The translations under genes were made by a program, and so were the position numbers. A stretch of DNA of 7,694 bases, from positions 1-7,694 of the forward strand of contig CALHGI010000479.1 of the NCBI GenBank assembly GCA_938029995.1, read 5' to 3'. The notes beneath the pieces were generated by a model that saw only the letters and a list, made by a program, of their open reading frames with translations, ran no database searches and had not been told where the DNA came from. Shown one piece after another: positions 5,778 through 7,694 of the stretch (position 1 is its first letter; each line of letters starts with the position of its first letter). The DNA is from an uncultured cyanobacterium (GTDB taxonomy: Bacteria; Cyanobacteriota; Cyanobacteriia; Phormidesmidales; Phormidesmidaceae).

Positions 5778-6309
5778 TCCCGTGCTCTGGCTATGCCTAT
5801 CCATTGTGTTACTAGCCCTAGGGCTAGCCCTATTGGTATGCGTCTCCATCCCGGCCCTACTGGGCTTAGCCCGGGCCACTCGCAGTGCCGAAAAGCTATT
5901 TGACACCCTTGACCGTGAGCTGCCCCGCACCCTAGAGGCCATGCGCAATACGGGCAATGAGCTGAGCGGCCTAGCCGATGACATGACCGACAGTGTCACC
6001 AGCGCCCGCAACATTGTCAAACAGGTGGACCATAGCCTCAGCGATGTGCGCCAACAGGCCTACCAAGCCAAGCGCACCACCCGCAGTGTGGCCGTCGGCT
6101 TCAGGGCCGCTTGGCGGGTCCTGACTAAACCCACCAAATCCCGGTCCAAACGGCCCCGCCCCGTTAAACCACCCGTTAAACCGCCGCCACCCAAGCCCGC
6201 CCCACCCTCCGCCCCACCAGAGCCAAACCCCATAGCGCCGACCACCGCCACAACAGCCGACCGCCGTTCGGACCGCAGCTCGGATGAGTCCCTAATCGCC
6301 GACGATTAA
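5770..6309 (+). CDS. DUF948-like membrane-anchored protein with Lys/Pro-rich tail
   Basis: The 179-residue product starts with GTG inside the end of the YtxH gene. It has one N-terminal membrane helix (LWLCLSIVLLALGLALLVCVSI, 6-27), a long amphipathic helix (33-110) of the DUF948 type with regular small/hydrophobic spacing (ELSGLADDMTDSVTSARNIVKQV, 64-86), and a tail from about 119 rich in Lys/Arg/Pro (KRPRPVKPPVKPPPPKPAPP) that ends acidic (DESLIADD). DUF948 proteins are membrane-anchored coiled-coil proteins of unknown function, frequently found next to YtxH proteins, as here. The Pro/Lys tail recalls envelope-spanning linkers, but there is no TonB C-terminal domain and its sidedness is uncertain. 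The first membrane-helix codons contain a 16-bp perfect palindrome. Confidence 0.82.
   Translation: MTNPVLWLCLSIVLLALGLALLVCVSIPALLGLARATRSAEKLFDTLDRELPRTLEAMRNTGNELSGLADDMTDSVTSARNIVKQVDHSLSDVRQQAYQAKRTTRSVAVGFRAAWRVLTKPTKSRSKRPRPVKPPVKPPPPKPAPPSAPPEPNPIAPTTATTADRRSDRSSDESLIADD
5812..5827. repeat. Perfect 16-bp palindrome within the DUF948-like gene
   Basis: CTAGCCCTAGGGCTAG is its own reverse complement and lies in the codons of the membrane helix (LLALGLA). The use of the rare-type codon CTA three times in a row of Leu positions helps create it. Confidence 0.7.
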
Positions 6310-6319
6310 CGACTGTTGA

Positions 6320-6349
6320 TTGACGGAAACCTGTGTTCTTCTTTACATT
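6320..6349 (+). promoter_or_regulatory. Candidate psb32 promoter
   Basis: TTGACG (6320-6325, five of six) is spaced 18 bp from TACATT (6344-6349, four of six). The predicted transcript start is near 6356, about 20 bases before ATG 6377. This separates psb32 from the upstream module, which ends at 6309. Confidence 0.5.
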
Positions 6350-6354
6350 AAAGA

Positions 6355-6372
6355 TAGGTAAATAAGTGTAAA
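6355..6372 (-). promoter_or_regulatory. HLR1-like RpaB site overlapping the psb32 transcript start
   Basis: Read on the minus strand, TTTACACT (6365-6372), a two-base gap, and TTTACCTA (6355-6362) match the HLR1 direct repeat (G/T)TTACA(A/T)(A/T)-N2-(G/T)TTACA(A/T)(A/T) at 14 of 16 positions with the correct spacing. Its position just downstream of the -10 box would suit repression by RpaB that is relieved under high light. Confidence 0.5.
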
Positions 6373-6376
6373 CATC

Positions 6377-7189
6377 ATGAGCTCACGCTTTAAAGATTGG
6401 TTGCAGGCTTCCCTGTTGGGAAGTTTGTTGGTTTGTTGTATTGCTTTCACCACAGGGGTTAGTGCTGCCCACGCGTACAACAATCCAGAACTGCTGCCAG
6501 ATGAGCCCACCATGGTGATTGATCTAGCAAAAATTCTCACCAACTCCCAAGAAAACTATCTAAACGAGCATCTGCCCGAGTTTGAGGCCGAAACGGGCTG
6601 GAAGCTGCGAGTGCTCACTCAGTTTGATCAGACCCCCGGTCGGGCAGTCAAAGATTTTTGGGGATTAGACGATAAAAGCGTCATGGTGATTGCCGACCCA
6701 CGCGGCGGCAACATTCTCAACTTTAGCGTCGGTGATTCGGTCTATCCACTCCTGCCCCGCGTCTTTTGGATTGAACTCCAAACCCGCTTTGGCAATCAAT
6801 TCTTCGTTCGCGACAATGGTGAAGACCAATCCATCATGCGCTCCATTGCGTCCCTGGAGACGTGCCTAGAGCGGGGTGGTTGTTCCGTGGTGCCCGGACT
6901 TCCTAGGGAGCAATGGATTCTAACCTTGATTACATCCATCCTAGGGGGCGTCATTTGTGGATTTGCAGCCCATCCCCGTAAAGAGGGCCAGATATTTTCC
7001 TGGCAGTGGATGCTGATTTTCTCTCCCCTGTGGGGCATGTTGTTCATTGCCTTTGGCATTGGTCCCGTAGTCACTAGAACCCAGGACTGGCTACCGCTCA
7101 CCCGCAACATTGCTGGGTTTCTCATTGGTGCCCTGGTGGCCTTCCTTAGCCCGGCCTTTGTTAACTCATCGGCCAACGGCGAAGCCTAG
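6377..7189 (+). CDS. psb32: Photosystem II repair protein Psb32 (TPM domain)
   Basis: The 270-residue protein has a signal peptide (1-33, basic MSSRFK then a hydrophobic core, cleavage after AHA) and a TPM domain (about 34-170) of the Psb32/TLP18.3 type: NNPELLPDEPTMVIDLAKILT, LPEFEAETGWKLRVLTQFD, VKDFWGLDDKSVMVIADPRGGNILNFSVGD. Two cysteines (C163, C169) sit in the ETCLERGGCSVVPGLP segment. The domain should sit in the thylakoid lumen; the family protects photosystem II from photodamage and speeds repair. Three hydrophobic segments follow (about 180-198, 209-230, 243-261), so the C-terminus is membrane-embedded. Chosen start ATG 6377 gives a normal signal peptide; the only SD-like bases (AGG at 6356-6358) are distant. 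The gene follows the DUF948-like gene by 67 bp but has its own promoter-like sequence. It converges with the GNAT gene. Confidence 0.92.
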   Translation: MSSRFKDWLQASLLGSLLVCCIAFTTGVSAAHAYNNPELLPDEPTMVIDLAKILTNSQENYLNEHLPEFEAETGWKLRVLTQFDQTPGRAVKDFWGLDDKSVMVIADPRGGNILNFSVGDSVYPLLPRVFWIELQTRFGNQFFVRDNGEDQSIMRSIASLETCLERGGCSVVPGLPREQWILTLITSILGGVICGFAAHPRKEGQIFSWQWMLIFSPLWGMLFIAFGIGPVVTRTQDWLPLTRNIAGFLIGALVAFLSPAFVNSSANGEA

Positions 7190-7212
7190 TGGTCTGTCAG
7201 GACTAGGACTTA

Positions 7213-7275
7213 GGATGGGGCTAGTGAAGAGTAAAGGGTGAAGAGTAGCTCTTTACTTTTCATTAGGACTCATCC
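7213..7275. terminator. Long hairpin between convergent psb32 and GNAT genes, probable bidirectional terminator
   Basis: Bases 7221-7236 pair with 7251-7266 as a continuous 16-bp stem with only two G-U wobbles and a 14-base loop. After an asymmetric internal loop, GGATG (7213-7217) pairs with CATCC (7271-7275). The 3' arm contains T-rich CTTTACTTTTC. It starts 24 bp after the psb32 stop and ends 34 bp before the GNAT stop, the expected place for a shared terminator, although neither side has a classical T-run. An alternative small hairpin AAGAG-TAG-CTCTT (7241-7253) competes with it. Confidence 0.55.
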
Positions 7276-7283
7276 CAATCTTT

Positions 7284-7295
7284 AGCGTTAACGCT
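7284..7295. repeat. 12-bp perfect palindrome downstream of the GNAT gene
   Basis: AGCGTTAACGCT lies between the long hairpin and the GNAT stop codon (7309-7311). It could be part of the GNAT gene's transcript end; no other role is visible. Confidence 0.4.
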
Positions 7296-7308
7296 GGCTC
7301 AGGGCGTC

Positions 7309-7694
7309 CTAGGTTGAGGGCGCCTGATTTTTTTCTGGCTTGGGGAAACGGGCCCCGGCCCAAGGACCTGGGGGACTTTTGGGCAGATCAAACATAGACT
7401 GCTGCTGATCGTAAATCACCAATCCTCGGGCCTGGTAGTTTTTTAGGGCATGGGGACCGTCAATGGAGTTGGTGTGAACCCACACCCGTTGTGAGGTTAG
7501 CTCCCAGGCGGTGGTGAGGGCCTGGGTGAGCAGGTAGCCCCCATGGCCCTGGCCAATAAACTGGGGCAACAGGCCAAAGTATTCGATTTTTGCACTGTCA
7601 TCGGGCTGCTGCGATAGCTCAAAGTATCCGGCGGGAACACCTTGCACATAGCCCACCCAAATGCGGACGGTGTCCTGGCTGATGTAGTCCAGCC
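7309..7694 (-). CDS. GNAT-family N-acetyltransferase, 5' end cut by window edge
   Basis: The frame is open from the stop at 7309 to the right edge (128 codons). The GTG at 7656 is an internal valine, not the start: the sequence upstream of it continues sensibly as LDYISQDTVRIW followed by VGYVQGVPAGYFEL, the β-strand pair that precedes the acetyl-CoA site. Family members move an acetyl group from acetyl-CoA to an amine. Motif A is clear as IEYFGLLPQFIGQGHGGYLLTQAL, whose QGHGGY segment is the pyrophosphate-binding loop (Q/R-x-x-G-x-G/A form). It is followed by a helix (TTAWELTSQRVWVHT) and NYQARGLVIY, the usual end of motif B where the helix and last strand contribute to the active site. The C-terminal tail (PPGPWAGARFPKPEKNQAPST) is Pro-rich and probably unstructured. 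The substrate cannot be inferred. The N-terminal β1-α1-α2 part lies outside the window. Confidence 0.88.
   Translation of the reverse strand, partial: LDYISQDTVRIWVGYVQGVPAGYFELSQQPDDSAKIEYFGLLPQFIGQGHGGYLLTQALTTAWELTSQRVWVHTNSIDGPHALKNYQARGLVIYDQQQSMFDLPKSPPGPWAGARFPKPEKNQAPST

Noticed and set aside
5770..6309. DUF948-like protein as a TonB homologue working with the ExbB-type channel
   Set aside because: It shares a membrane helix and Pro/Lys-rich stretch but lacks a TonB C-terminal domain, and the ExbB-type gene is over 5 kb away on the other strand.
6342..6362. Forward-strand HLR1 at TTTACATT upstream of psb32
   Set aside because: One half-repeat is perfect, but neither flanking position at a two-base gap matches (about 3 of 8); the reverse-strand pair at 6355-6372 is far better.

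Overview
The window comes from a GC-rich, thylakoid-bearing cyanobacterium. It carries two photosystem II maintenance proteins, Psb28 and Psb32, and five copies of the cyanobacterial HIP1 octamer GCGATCGC (starting at 362, 631, 1731, 2867 and 5104). A β-helix plus S-layer-homology (SLH) surface protein, SD-less starts and a YtxH/DUF948 pair fit the same picture. The coding style is uniform throughout. I see no insertion sequence, tRNA, rRNA, CRISPR array or other sign of recent transfer, so this reads as ordinary chromosome.

Left part (1-4908), all genes on the minus strand. In transcription order these are a long right-handed β-helix protein with two C-terminal SLH triplets (4908-2707), psb28 (2547-2215), moaB of molybdopterin biosynthesis (2005-1511), a DUF4333-like lipoprotein with an acidic tail (about 1359-625), and an ExbB/TolQ/MotA-type proton-channel subunit (555 to beyond base 1). 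The gaps are 69 to 209 bp and several hold promoter-like or hairpin signals, so these look like separately controlled genes, not one tight operon. Only the lipoprotein and channel pair is close enough to suggest a common transcript.

Centre-right (5074-7189), genes on the plus strand, divergent from the SLH gene. A small membrane-anchored coiled-coil protein (5074-5370), a YtxH-domain protein (5433-5777) and a DUF948-like protein (5770-6309, overlapping its predecessor by 8 nt) form a three-gene module of membrane-anchored helical proteins with no established function. It is the best candidate here for an undescribed system. It is followed by psb32 (6377-7189), which has its own promoter-like sequence. 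The right edge holds a convergent GNAT acetyltransferase gene (7309 to beyond 7694), separated from psb32 by a long hairpin.

The observations I rate highest are three. (1) A run of ten C on the coding strand lies exactly at the junction of the β-helix and SLH anchor, and slippage by one base either way would release an anchor-less β-helix protein. (2) HLR1-like (RpaB-type) direct repeats lie upstream of both psb32 and psb28, suggesting shared light-stress control. (3) The three-gene coiled-coil/YtxH/DUF948 module.
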